The translations under genes were made by a program, and so were the position numbers. The notes below the pieces were generated by a model. It worked only from the letters and a program-made list of their open reading frames with translations, was not told the DNA's origin and ran no database searches. From NCBI RefSeq assembly GCF_900143025.1, contig NZ_FRCT01000004.1:124001-188000 (forward strand): a DNA stretch of 64,000 bases, written 5' to 3'. Position 1 is the stretch's first letter. Each line of letters opens with the position of its first letter. This document shows, piece after piece, positions 41,605 through 49,881 of the stretch. Source of the DNA: Ruminococcus flavefaciens (GTDB lineage: Bacteria > Bacillota > Clostridia > Oscillospirales > Ruminococcaceae).

Positions 41605-42402
41605 TCAAAGCTTCTTAACTTTCTGATCCATCTGATAAGCTGATAAACCTGTGTAAACAGAAAGATCTGAGATCTTACCCTGAGCGCAAGCCTTGATAGC
41701 TCTTGCATCTTCATCTGTTACCCAACCGTCGTTATTAACGTCAGCAGCCATCATAGCTCTGAGAGTTCTGATAGATGTTGAAGCAGGGTTATCGAAATCA
41801 ACAGTCTGAGCATATGAACGAATATCAATGTTATGAGCTGTGATAAGAGAATTTACCTTGTTGTAATCAGCGTTTGTGATACCGTCATAATTAAAGTTCT
41901 TGAACTGTGTTGTGTTATAGCCGCCTGTAGCATCACCAACTACAACTGCCTCATATGTGATTCTTTCATTTGCTGAATTACCATTAGCGTCCTTAGCCCA
42001 AAGCTTGAGAGCTGTATCACTTACAAGGTAACTCTCAAAAATATCACCATATGTTGTCTTATATGTTTCATTGTAGAGGAGCTCTCTTGTCTGGTAAGAT
42101 GTTGTATTCTTCTTCCAGTTTACATTTTCTGTATTGTATGTCTGTCCGCCTGAGCCGTTTGGCTTGCCGTCAAAATCGCCTGTAAGGCTCATCTTTGTTC
42201 TTGTAACGTGTGTAAGACCCTTCTTTGTAGTTCTTGTGATGCTTGTTGTCTTAACATTAGAGTGATCCCACTTTACAAAAAAACCTACTCTAAAAGTTCT
42301 GTAGTCCTGTGCTGCGCTTGCAGAAAATGCATTTGCCATTGGGAGTGCGCACATAACTGCTGCTGAGATAGTTACTGCCATTTTTTTAAGTGTTTTTTTC
42401 AT
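41605..42402 (-). CDS. Secreted dockerin protein, paralogue 1
   Basis: The 265-aa protein has a signal peptide (MKKTLKKMAVTISAAVMCAL, cleavage near SASAA). A central Thr/Asn/Lys-rich domain (about 35-155) is not recognised. The C-terminal dockerin region begins at about residue 150 (GDATGGYNTTQFKNFNYDGITNADYNKVN) and includes ADVNNDGWVTDEDARAIKACA (near 220-240). It lacks any glycosidase domain, so it may be a small cellulosomal accessory or cell-surface protein. Its start region, 5' hairpin and terminator match those of the next gene, so they are paralogues of one transcription unit design. AGAAAGGACG precedes the ATG. Confidence 0.8.
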   Translation of the reverse strand: MKKTLKKMAVTISAAVMCALPMANAFSASAAQDYRTFRVGFFVKWDHSNVKTTSITRTTKKGLTHVTRTKMSLTGDFDGKPNGSGGQTYNTENVNWKKNTTSYQTRELLYNETYKTTYGDIFESYLVSDTALKLWAKDANGNSANERITYEAVVVGDATGGYNTTQFKNFNYDGITNADYNKVNSLITAHNIDIRSYAQTVDFDNPASTSIRTLRAMMAADVNNDGWVTDEDARAIKACAQGKISDLSVYTGLSAYQMDQKVKKL

Positions 42403-42441
42403 TTTGGGTACGTCCTTTCTGAATAAAAAATAGTAATATTA

Positions 42442-42458
42442 TGAGGATTTCGTCCTCA
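42442..42458 (-). promoter_or_regulatory. 5' leader stem-loop of dockerin paralogue 1
   Basis: The TGAGGA / TCCTCA stem lies shortly downstream of the TATAAT of this gene. A hairpin in the same position precedes the second paralogue. A 5' stem of this kind often stabilises mRNA. Confidence 0.6.
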
Positions 42459-42644
42459 TACATATATTATATCACGCACCGATATCAACTGCTGATTTGT
42501 TGCGCAAAGGCAACAAAAGTTTGTGTTTTTTCGCTAAAATTAGAGCTATTTTGCTTTTATATATTTACTATATAAAAAATATATACCTGCACAATTTTGC
42601 ACTTCTCAGTTGTTGTACCGAGCTAAAAAATAGTAAAATAAAAA

Positions 42645-42668
42645 GCAGACCTCCCGAAAGAGGTCTGC
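42645..42668 (-). terminator. Terminator of dockerin paralogue 2
   Basis: The same GCAGACCTC / GAGGTCTGC hairpin as at 41556-41579 is followed on the minus strand by TTTTATTTTA. Confidence 0.85.
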
Positions 42669-42714
42669 ACCGTATGAGCAATAATATTTTTAAGCTTTAT
42701 ATAGTCAGGTCAGA

Positions 42715-43425
42715 TTAGCGGCCCATTGAGAAGCCAACCTGCTTCTCGCTGAAGCTGTTGATAAGGCTAACGTTGTACTTGAGAACGAGGTTAGCATCGT
42801 AGTCGTTTACATAGCCGTTTCCGTCTACGTCAGCAGCCTTTAAGAATCTGTGGATGTTGCTGATACCTGAGTAGTTGCCTACTGCATACTGACGGATAAG
42901 AACAGCGTCGCTTACGTCTACAGCACCTGTGTTGTTAGCATCACCAACGAGAACGATGTCCTCTAATACGTTCTGGTCGAAATCCTCCCAGTAATCGAAG
43001 TGACCCTGTCTGTAATCGCTGAATGCCCAGATTGTCTTTGTGAATGTGTTCTTGAAGTTGCTTGCTGTAACAGATGAATTAGCTGTATCATATGTCTCGA
43101 TTGCAGCTAAACCGTTGAACTGCTTGAGCTGCTCAGAATCGATGAAGAGGCAGCTTCTGCCAGTCTGTGGAACAGTGTGATCAAATTCACTCTCAGGAAC
43201 TACAGCCTTATAGCCCTTGAATGTGATGTTGTTCTTGTAAGCGGCCTTGAAAACTCTGTCGTACTCAAACTCGTAGAGGTCCTTGTTGCCAGCCTTGATT
43301 GTGATGTAAGTTCTGAATGTCTTTGTCTTTGATGCTGCGTTTGCAGTAAGTGAACCTGCCATTGGGAGTGCACACATAACTGCTGCTGAAATTGCTGCTG
43401 TGATTTTCTTAAGTGACTTTTTCAT
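42715..43425 (-). CDS. Secreted dockerin protein, paralogue 2
   Basis: The 236-aa protein has a signal peptide almost identical to paralogue 1 (MKKSLKKITAAISAAVMCALPMAGSL). The middle (about 35-155) is a novel beta-rich region with RTYITIKAGNKDLYEFEYD. The dockerin occupies about residues 160-225: GDANNTGAVDVSDAVLIRQYAVG and ADVDGNGYVNDYDANLVLKYN. The calcium loops are better conserved than in paralogue 1. It may be a small cellulosome subunit. AGAAAGGAC precedes the ATG, and the 5' hairpin at 43465-43483 lies in the leader. Confidence 0.85.
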   Translation of the reverse strand: MKKSLKKITAAISAAVMCALPMAGSLTANAASKTKTFRTYITIKAGNKDLYEFEYDRVFKAAYKNNITFKGYKAVVPESEFDHTVPQTGRSCLFIDSEQLKQFNGLAAIETYDTANSSVTASNFKNTFTKTIWAFSDYRQGHFDYWEDFDQNVLEDIVLVGDANNTGAVDVSDAVLIRQYAVGNYSGISNIHRFLKAADVDGNGYVNDYDANLVLKYNVSLINSFSEKQVGFSMGR

Positions 43426-43464
43426 TTTTAGTAAGTCCTTTCTGAATAAAATATAGTAATTATC

Positions 43465-43483
43465 TGAAGACCGTGTGTCTTCA
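43465..43483 (-). promoter_or_regulatory. 5' leader stem-loop of dockerin paralogue 2
   Basis: A TGAAGAC / GTCTTCA stem with a 5-nt loop lies just downstream of a TATAAT on the minus strand, in the same position as in paralogue 1. Confidence 0.6.
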
Positions 43484-43633
43484 TGTAATTATTATACTGC
43501 TCATTTGTTGCTGCTGCTCATTTGTTGCGCTGGGTTAACAGCATTTTGTAAACACTTCCAAAAAAATATCCCTTTAGCATTTTTGTATACGTTTTTATGC
43601 ACAAAAGATGAACATTTCTACAACCAAAAGTGT

Positions 43634-44080
43634 TCAAAACACCAATTTCATAAAGATATCAGCCCTCTCATTGGCGTTATATCGGTCAATATACACAAAT
43701 CCAAGACGTTCGTAAAGCCTAACCGCTTTATCATAAGTTGACATGGTATCCAGCTTAATTTCGCGGAATCCACTGTTTTTTGCAAAATCCACCGCAATTT
43801 TTGCAAGGTGATACCCCAGTCTCTTACCGTGATATTTTTCGTAAAGATAAAGACCTTTAAGCTCGCACTCATCATCACTGAGCTTTTTCACAGCAGAAGT
43901 ACCTATAAGCTTATTGTCATCAAAAAGGCACCAGAACCCGATAAAATTATTTTTAACGTCCGCAAACGAACGATGTCTCCCCTCAGGCTCAAAAACCTTT
44001 TCAGCCTCAGGAAAAACAGCAGTAAAAAAATCAATTACGTCCTGCTGCATATCCTCCGAAAATTCCTTCAGTTCAATCAT
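43634..44080 (-). CDS. GNAT-family N-acetyltransferase
   Basis: The 148-aa protein starts MIELKEFSEDMQQDVIDFF and carries the GNAT strand-loop LKGLYLYEKYHGKRLGYHLAKIAVDFAKN (near 73-101) and a C-terminal RLYERLGFVYIDRYN. The glycine-rich acetyl-CoA loop is KYHGKRLG, somewhat divergent from the usual RGxGxG. It overlaps the cupin gene by 8 bp, so the two are translated together. Confidence 0.8.
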   Translation of the reverse strand: MIELKEFSEDMQQDVIDFFTAVFPEAEKVFEPEGRHRSFADVKNNFIGFWCLFDDNKLIGTSAVKKLSDDECELKGLYLYEKYHGKRLGYHLAKIAVDFAKNSGFREIKLDTMSTYDKAVRLYERLGFVYIDRYNANERADIFMKLVF

Positions 44081-44414
44081 TTTTTATCCTTTCTCCGCCG
44101 AAAGCATGGATAGTTCTTGTACCCGCCTTACAGCTTCCGCCCTGCACAGACCCTTTGGGTATAAAAAGCTCATCGCCCGCATGAAGGACAGTAGCCTTAC
44201 CGTTTATAGTAACGGTGTACTCCCCCTCCACACAGATCATATATTCATCATAATCGTGAACGTGTTCCTTTGAGACTCTGTCTGCTTTGCAGGTCCAGAA
44301 CGCCATCTGACTGCCGTCGGGAGCGGTATAGTAATAGCCCTCGATATCGGGAGTATTCTGCTGTGCAGCAGGTATTTTGTTTTCAATTCTTTTCATAAAT
44401 CCAGGGAAATCCAT
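44073..44414 (-). CDS. Cupin-domain protein
   Basis: The 113-aa protein starts at 44414 (MDFPGFMKRIENKIP, AAAGGAG 9 nt upstream); the in-frame extension to 44459 lacks a site. The cupin motif 1 is H(x)H..DEYMICVEGEYTV (near residues 57-70), with GDELFIPKGSVQGG as motif 2 (near 82-95). Metal-binding His/His/Glu residues are present. Such small cupins are sugar- or metal-binding sensors or isomerases. It overlaps the acetyltransferase gene, suggesting a shared metabolite. Confidence 0.8.
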   Translation of the reverse strand: MDFPGFMKRIENKIPAAQQNTPDIEGYYYTAPDGSQMAFWTCKADRVSKEHVHDYDEYMICVEGEYTVTINGKATVLHAGDELFIPKGSVQGGSCKAGTRTIHAFGGERIKND

Positions 44415-44579
44415 AGTATCAAGCTCCTTTCTTCCGAGTAATAAAAACGCATGGGACACTACACTTAGCGTCCCATTAATATGATAAAAGCAAATTCACG
44501 ATCATCATAGCAGTGCCGACCATACGCAGGAGACTCAACCCTCATTGTCCCGCAATGCCTAAGCTGCCGCTAAAAAAGT

Positions 44580-45866
44580 CTAAAGGCTCAATTCGCAGCC
44601 GCCGACAGGGCGGACCGACAGCACATAACAGCTTCCTGCGCCGAAAAATCTCTCCATTTCCTTTGCATAGTCATCGGCAAGATAATTCGGCACAAATGCC
44701 TGTATTGTACCTGCAAAACCTCCGCCGTGAACCCTTACTGCTCCCGAACCGTTGAGGAAACGCTTACTGAGCATTATCGTAAGCGGTATCTGCTGTGCCT
44801 GAGGATCCTGACACGAATACAGGTTCTGCAAAAGCTCTGCCGAGGAAGTCCCCGACTGATCCACCAGCTCGAAGAACCACTCTGTGTCACGGTCAATAAG
44901 AGCTTTCGCCTCGTCCACAGCCCTTGTATTTTCAGCAAAGAAATGAGCAGCTCTCAGCAGTTCCCTGTCCGTACATTTTTTGCGCAGTTCGGGCAGCTTA
45001 TCATAAAACTCCTCCTCATCTGCATCTCGGAGATACTCACACCCCAAAGCCTGTGCAACGTGTTTCATTTCCTCGGATATAGCGCTGTAATCCGCTGTAA
45101 GGTCAGCGTGGCTGCCCTTTGTATCGGTAATGCAGACCGAATAGCCTGCTTTTTCAAAATCAAAATCCACAGAGGTGATAAAAGGCTCCTCGGGGTCTGC
45201 AAAATCAATTGCCACAAAGCCGCCAACTGCGCAGACCATCTGATCCATAAGTCCGCTCGCCTTGCCGAAGTAGACATTTTCCGCAAATTTACCTATTTTA
45301 GCTATCTCAACAGCACTTGCTCTGCCCTCATTATAGCCCTCATTGATTATTGTACCTATCATAACTTCAAACGCCGCCGAGGACGAAAGACCGCTTCCAC
45401 TGAGAACCTCCGATGTAAAATAGGCATCAAAGCCGCTTATTTTCACACCCATTTCCGCAAATTTCGCTGCAATACCGCGTACAAGCGCAGCCGAAGTCCC
45501 CTTTTCCGCATCATTGACCTCATAGGACGAAAGCGCTATCTCATCTGCTGCATAGCCCTCGGACTTTATCCTTATTACGCCGTCCTCGTGAAATCTGACT
45601 ATGCCTATAATATCGAGACTTACCGCCGCCGCAAGTACGCAGCCGTGCTGATGATCGGTGTGATTTCCGCCCACCTCAGTCCTTCCCGAAGCCGAAAAAA
45701 CGCGGATATCCTCACATTCGGGATAAAGCCTCGAAAAATTTTCCGCCGCACTCAGATAACGTGCTCTGTTCCTGAGAACAGCCTTTTCGGAGGAACCATA
45801 GAGCATTTTAAGCTGTTCATCGAAGCTTCCTCCTGACAGTCCGCTGATAAGATCGTATATTTTCAT
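44580..45866 (-). CDS. galK: Galactokinase
   Basis: The 428-aa GHMP kinase carries the galactokinase signature GRTEVGGNHTDHQHG (near residues 61-75), the GHMP ATP loop VLSGSGLSSSAAFEV (about 154-168) and the C-terminal GGGFAGTIQAF (near 383-393). It phosphorylates galactose to galactose-1-phosphate at the first step of the Leloir pathway. It follows the MBL-fold gene by 21 bp in the same direction and is likely in one operon with it. GalT and GalE are not in the window. A slightly different first motif (TEVGG for the common NLIGE) is shared by many Clostridia. Confidence 0.92.
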   Translation of the reverse strand: MKIYDLISGLSGGSFDEQLKMLYGSSEKAVLRNRARYLSAAENFSRLYPECEDIRVFSASGRTEVGGNHTDHQHGCVLAAAVSLDIIGIVRFHEDGVIRIKSEGYAADEIALSSYEVNDAEKGTSAALVRGIAAKFAEMGVKISGFDAYFTSEVLSGSGLSSSAAFEVMIGTIINEGYNEGRASAVEIAKIGKFAENVYFGKASGLMDQMVCAVGGFVAIDFADPEEPFITSVDFDFEKAGYSVCITDTKGSHADLTADYSAISEEMKHVAQALGCEYLRDADEEEFYDKLPELRKKCTDRELLRAAHFFAENTRAVDEAKALIDRDTEWFFELVDQSGTSSAELLQNLYSCQDPQAQQIPLTIMLSKRFLNGSGAVRVHGGGFAGTIQAFVPNYLADDYAKEMERFFGAGSCYVLSVRPVGGCELSL

Positions 45867-45887
45867 AACATCATCTCCTTTAAGCTA

Positions 45888-46625
45888 TCATTTAAGTAAA
45901 CTCTCCCGTTTTGAAAACAGGTATTTCTTTATTACAGGTCTTGCATCTCTCATTTTCACAGGCAGCCCGTGACCGCAGGCAAGCCACTGAGGAGATATAT
46001 CAAGTATCTTTTCCAGTGACTTAGCCATAGCCTTCAGCGAAGCGGCATGAGGAGTAATATCAGGCTTGCCCCACATTGCAGTAAAGGCATCTCCGCAGTA
46101 CAACACGCCATTTGAAAGCACTCCAACAGACCCGAGAGTATGCCCTGCCAGCATAACAACATCAGCATCAAAACCAAGCTCACGAAGAGCGCCTGTATTA
46201 TGGCTGCTGAGCAGTATATCGGGAGTGTAAGGCTTCGTGCTGAAAAGCTTCATTCTTCCGCACACATTCTGCTGGATATTCCTAAGTTTGTAACGCCTGA
46301 GCGTTGCATGGACAGGCTGTCTGCCGTAATGTCCGATAAGCTCCCTGTCCCGCTCTCCGAGAAGTATCTCCGCATTGAAGCTTTTACGCAGTCTTTCCGC
46401 ATTGCTGTCATGGTCCACATGAGCGTGAGTCAGCAGTATATAGCGGATATCAAAATGCGAAAGGTACTCCGCAAGAGCCTTGTACATAAAGGGTATACCT
46501 GTATCAATAAGCAGGTCGCCCTCCCTGCCTCTGAGCACATAGCAGGTCACGGGAGAGCCCAATATTTCCGCACAAAAGTAATGTATGCCGCCGAATTTCA
46601 TATTATGTTCAGTAGTGTATTTCAT
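45888..46625 (-). CDS. MBL-fold metallo-hydrolase
   Basis: The 245-aa protein has the metallo-beta-lactamase HAHVDHDSN motif (near residues 64-72), further ligands at GHTLGS (near 160) and YCGDAF (near 174), and a late CGHGLPV (near 217). The fold binds two metals and hydrolyses an ester, amide or thioester; the sequence does not show which. It has a GGAGGGG site before its start. It lies upstream of galK in the same operon, but no metabolic link to galactose is evident. Confidence 0.85.
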   Translation of the reverse strand: MKYTTEHNMKFGGIHYFCAEILGSPVTCYVLRGREGDLLIDTGIPFMYKALAEYLSHFDIRYILLTHAHVDHDSNAERLRKSFNAEILLGERDRELIGHYGRQPVHATLRRYKLRNIQQNVCGRMKLFSTKPYTPDILLSSHNTGALRELGFDADVVMLAGHTLGSVGVLSNGVLYCGDAFTAMWGKPDITPHAASLKAMAKSLEKILDISPQWLACGHGLPVKMRDARPVIKKYLFSKRESLLK

Positions 46626-46764
46626 AGCGTTCCCCTCCGTTTTCTTTAATTATACAACATATGCCGCCCATAGTCTATAAGATTATGTAAATAAATGAGC
46701 AGAAAATATGCATTTTATATACGGTACACCTGCAAAAGCAATAGCTTAATTTTTAATTTGCCTC

Positions 46765-46793
46765 TTGACATTTTTGTAAAAGCATGGTATAAT
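46765..46793 (+). promoter_or_regulatory. Promoter of the GH130 gene
   Basis: TTGACA and TATAAT have a 17-bp spacer. Downstream the dyad ATTAAG-tcact-CTTAAT (46805-46821) overlaps the expected transcription start and may be an operator. Confidence 0.9.
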
Positions 46794-46835
46794 TTAATCA
46801 GGCGATTAAGTCACTCTTAATTAAAGGAGTTCATT

Positions 46836-47855
46836 ATGGCGGATATTAAGATCATCGGAGACAGCTTGCCCTCGATCCCGTGGCAGGAAAAGCCCGAAAA
46901 ATGCACCTCTCCAGTGTGGAGACACAGCGAAAATCCCATTATCAGGCGAAACCCGCTTCCGAATGTTGCAAGGATATTCAACAGTGCCGTAATGCCTTAC
47001 GGCGGCGGATATATAGGTGTTTTCCGCGGCGAACAGAAAAACGGTATCCCCCATATCTACCTCGGAAGGAGCAATGACGCCATTCATTGGGAATTCGACG
47101 AAGAAAAGATCCCGTTCACAAATGAAAAAGGCGAGCCCTTCATGCCAATTTACGCTTATGATCCGCGGCTTGTAAAAGTTGAGGACACATATTATATAAT
47201 GTGGTGTCAGGACGCATTTGGTCCTACAATAGGCATTGCGAAAACTACCGATTTCAAAACCTTCACAAGACTCGAAAACCCCTTCCTTCCTTACAACCGC
47301 AACGCGGTACTTTTCCCTCGCAGAATAAACGGTAATTTCGTAATGCTTTCTCGCCCCTGTGACAACGGTCATACGGCTTTCGGCGATATCTTTCTCACAG
47401 AGAGCAAGGATATGGAGTTCTGGGGACGTCACCGTCATGTCATGGGTCGCTGCGAGAACTGGTGGGAAAGCCTGAAAATAGGCGGAGGAGCTGCCCCAAT
47501 AGAAACAGACAAGGGCTGGCTCATTTTCTACCACGGAGTAGTAAACACCTGCAACGGCTATGTTTACAGCATAGGCGCAGCAATACTCGATATAAACGAG
47601 CCCTCAAAGGTGCTGCACCGCTGCTCCAATTATATCCTCACTCCCGAGGAATGGTACGAAGAACAGGGCTTTGTGCCTAATGTCTGCTTCCCCTGTGCTA
47701 CCCTCACAGATGCTGATACAGGACGCATCGCTATATATTACGGCTGTGCAGACAGCTACGTCGGAGTTGCCTTCACTACAGTTCAGGAAATATACGATTA
47801 TATCCTGAAATATGACAAACTCCAGCCCGAGGACGCCGCATCAGGCATCCGATAA
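46836..47855 (+). CDS. GH130 glycoside phosphorylase, probably beta-1,4-mannooligosaccharide phosphorylase
   Basis: The 339-aa protein has the five-bladed GH130 signatures: NPIIRRNPLPNVARIFNSAV (N-terminus, near 28-47), YDPRLVKVEDTYYIMWC with the catalytic Asp in DPR (near 108-124), FGPTIGIAKTTDFK, and KIGGGAAPIETDKGWLIFYHG (near 213-233). Length and motifs resemble the R. albus mannooligosaccharide phosphorylase (RaMP2) more than the 390-aa mannosylglucose phosphorylase. It would phosphorolyse beta-mannosides imported from mannan degradation into mannose-1-phosphate in the cytoplasm. AAAGGAG precedes the ATG. It stands alone with its own promoter and possible operator. Confidence 0.88.
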   Translation: MADIKIIGDSLPSIPWQEKPEKCTSPVWRHSENPIIRRNPLPNVARIFNSAVMPYGGGYIGVFRGEQKNGIPHIYLGRSNDAIHWEFDEEKIPFTNEKGEPFMPIYAYDPRLVKVEDTYYIMWCQDAFGPTIGIAKTTDFKTFTRLENPFLPYNRNAVLFPRRINGNFVMLSRPCDNGHTAFGDIFLTESKDMEFWGRHRHVMGRCENWWESLKIGGGAAPIETDKGWLIFYHGVVNTCNGYVYSIGAAILDINEPSKVLHRCSNYILTPEEWYEEQGFVPNVCFPCATLTDADTGRIAIYYGCADSYVGVAFTTVQEIYDYILKYDKLQPEDAASGIR

Positions 47856-48029
47856 GGTACTTTATCAACGCTTACATCTTAAATCACTCACTTTCATGCA
47901 AAGGGACTGCAAACGCACTTATTATTCCGGTCACCTATGCAGACTATCGGGGAAAAGCTTTCTGAAAAAAGCTTCTTCCCCGCCCCCCTTTCCAAAGATT
48001 TTCAGTTGCTTTTTCACATATAAAATACA

Positions 48030-48054
48030 CCCTGCAATTTTGCAGGGCTTTTTT
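48030..48054 (+). terminator. Terminator downstream of the GH130 gene
   Basis: The stem CCCTGCA / TGCAGGG has an ATTT loop and is followed by CTTTTTTG. It is closely similar to the one at 61155-61180. Confidence 0.9.
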
Positions 48055-48226
48055 GTGCCTTTGTCAGCTTCTTACTTCGTCATTTTTACTAAGGGGTATT
48101 CCGTCAAATTGATGAAAAACGTATAAATCTGTTGTCATTATGCACAAATTAGCACGTTAAAAATTGTCTGCTATGCGTTATCCTTGCGAAATTCACTGTC
48201 CTATTCCGCATTTTCGCAAAAAATAC

Positions 48227-48255
48227 TTGCAGTTTTTTGTGAAATGTGATAAAAT
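48227..48255 (+). promoter_or_regulatory. Promoter of the D-Ala-D-Ala ligase homologue
   Basis: TTGCAG and TAAAAT have a 17-bp spacer, and a TG precedes the -10 box (TGTGATAAAAT). Confidence 0.7.
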
Positions 48256-48314
48256 ATAGTGATACTTGAAAATGACAATAAAAAATAGAGACTACTATTT
48301 AAAAGGAGAAACAT

Positions 48315-49388
48315 ATGGCAAAGATCAAGGCTGCCGTGATTTTTGGCGGCACCTCACGCGAACATGACCTTTCTCTCGCATCTGCTGCGGAAGTTATACA
48401 GAACATTCCCAGAGACAAATACGAGGTCATTTGCATCGGAATAACCCGCAAGGGCAGGTGGCTCTACTTCCCCGGGGATCCTGCTGATATAGCAGCAGGC
48501 ACATGGGATCAGGATCCTGACTGCACCTCTGCTCTTATATCCCCCGATCCGCTGCACAGAGGAATAATCACTATCGAAAACGGAGAGACCTCTGTCAAAA
48601 AGATAGACGTAGTATTTCCGATACTTATGGGAAAACGCGGCGGCGACGGCACTATACAGGGACTTCTCGATCTGTCGGGTATCCCCTACGTCGGAAGCGG
48701 CGTTCTTGCTTCCGCTTCATGTATGGACAAATCACACACACACATGGTAATGGACGATTACGATATAAAAACCGCAAAGTGGCAGCTCATAACCCAGCGT
48801 GAGATAAATCAGCTGGACGAAAGATGTGCCGAAATAGCTGAAAAACTTGGATTTCCAATGGTGGTCAAGCCAGCAAACAGCGGCAGCAACGCAGGCACCA
48901 GCTTTGCAGAAAACGCTCAGCAGCTCATAAGCGCAGTGAAGCTTGCTTTTTCCAGCGATAACAAGGTTGTCGTAGAAAAGTACGTAAAGGCACGCAAGCT
49001 CGAAGCAGCAGTATACGGCTATGATTCACCTGTCTGTTCGGCTGTTGGCGAGATAAAGGATCCGAACAGACCTTATGATCCTACAAACTTCAACGTAAGC
49101 ACAGGTGATGACCTTATCGTTCCTGCTGATATCCCGAAGGATATCGAAAAGCAGATACAAAGCACCGCTATAAAAGCATTCAAGGCACTGGGCTGCAAGG
49201 GAATGGCAAGAGTCGACCTCTTCCTCACCGAGGACGGCGAGATTCTCCTCAATAAAATAGGAACTATGCCCGGACTCAGAAAAAACAGTGTTTTCCCCAA
49301 GCTTATGGAAGAACTTGGATTTTCACATGATGAGCTTATCGACGTCCTCATCGAACAGGCAGTCGATAACGCTGACAGAACATACTGA
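48315..49388 (+). CDS. D-alanine-D-alanine ligase homologue with altered active site
   Basis: The 357-aa ATP-grasp protein is full length and aligns end to end with Ddl: FGGTSREHDLSLASA, GDGTIQGLLDLSGIPYVGSG, VVKPANSGSNAGTS, GCKGMARVDLFLTEDGE and a LLNKIGTMPG motif. The last differs from the usual NEINTMPG: the Glu and Asn that bind the catalytic Mg ions are Lys and Gly. The GEDGT element is GGDGT and the GSSVG loop is GSNAG. AAAGGAG precedes the ATG, and it leads an operon with DUF1934 and argS. It may have low or different activity, or be a non-catalytic paralogue beside a true ddl elsewhere. The annotation as ddl is therefore by fold only. Confidence 0.8.
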   Translation: MAKIKAAVIFGGTSREHDLSLASAAEVIQNIPRDKYEVICIGITRKGRWLYFPGDPADIAAGTWDQDPDCTSALISPDPLHRGIITIENGETSVKKIDVVFPILMGKRGGDGTIQGLLDLSGIPYVGSGVLASASCMDKSHTHMVMDDYDIKTAKWQLITQREINQLDERCAEIAEKLGFPMVVKPANSGSNAGTSFAENAQQLISAVKLAFSSDNKVVVEKYVKARKLEAAVYGYDSPVCSAVGEIKDPNRPYDPTNFNVSTGDDLIVPADIPKDIEKQIQSTAIKAFKALGCKGMARVDLFLTEDGEILLNKIGTMPGLRKNSVFPKLMEELGFSHDELIDVLIEQAVDNADRTY

Positions 49389-49434
49389 TGTCAAATAGAT
49401 GTCATCAAAATCATGATGCTATAAGGAGATTGTT

Positions 49435-49857
49435 TTGAAAAATAACGTATTGATTTCCCTTACGAGTATCCAGTGGCAGGAAGACGAAAAGAACGAGACA
49501 GAGCTTCTCACAAAAGCCAATTTCAAAAGAGAAAACGGCTGGGATATCATCTCCTACGAAGATACCTCCGCAACAGGCTTCGAGGGCTCGGTCACTACTA
49601 TTAAAGTAGACAATTGCAAAAACGCCTCCATAACCCGTGAAGGCTCTGCAAATTCAGTACTCTCCCTCGAAATCGGACGCAAGCACTTCTGCCAGTACGG
49701 TACTCCCTACGGAAACCTCCAGATCGGCGTTTACACACACGCTATCGAAAACACTCTCGCCGAAAACGGAAGGCTTTATTTAAAGTATACCCTTGACTTA
49801 AATTCCTCGTATCTTTCAGATAACGAGATAATCATGACAATGCAGGCTCAGAACTGA
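49435..49857 (+). CDS. DUF1934 (YwiB-like) protein
   Basis: The 140-aa protein starts at a TTG (49435) with AAGGAG 6 nt upstream; no in-frame ATG fits. It is a lipocalin-like beta barrel family of unknown function. Features are the N-terminal VLISLTSIQW, TELLTKANFKRENG, ISYEDTSATGFEGSVTTIKVD, LEIGRKHFCQYGTPYG and a C-terminal YTLDLNSSYLSDNEI. The Bacillus ywiB gene lies directly before argS, and the same order is seen here. It is soluble and probably housekeeping. Confidence 0.85.
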   Translation: MKNNVLISLTSIQWQEDEKNETELLTKANFKRENGWDIISYEDTSATGFEGSVTTIKVDNCKNASITREGSANSVLSLEIGRKHFCQYGTPYGNLQIGVYTHAIENTLAENGRLYLKYTLDLNSSYLSDNEIIMTMQAQN

Positions 49858-49881
49858 ACCTGAGAAGAAAGGATAGATATA

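Larger units (their letters stand above)
47856..48314. other. Intergenic region with a hairpin repeat and terminators
   Basis: It contains a CGGGGAA...TTCCCCG hairpin repeat (47948-47982), a terminator at 48030-48054, and the ddl-homologue promoter (48227-48255). No gene is visible. The hairpin is related to the repeat near 61.2 kb. Confidence 0.6.

Noticed and set aside
44727..45836. 369-codon plus-strand ORF opposite galK
   Set aside because: Antisense shadow of a clear galactokinase; no ribosome binding site and no recognisable protein.
46821..47534. 237-codon minus-strand ORF opposite the GH130 gene
   Set aside because: Antisense shadow; the plus strand has a consensus promoter, AAAGGAG and full GH130 motifs.
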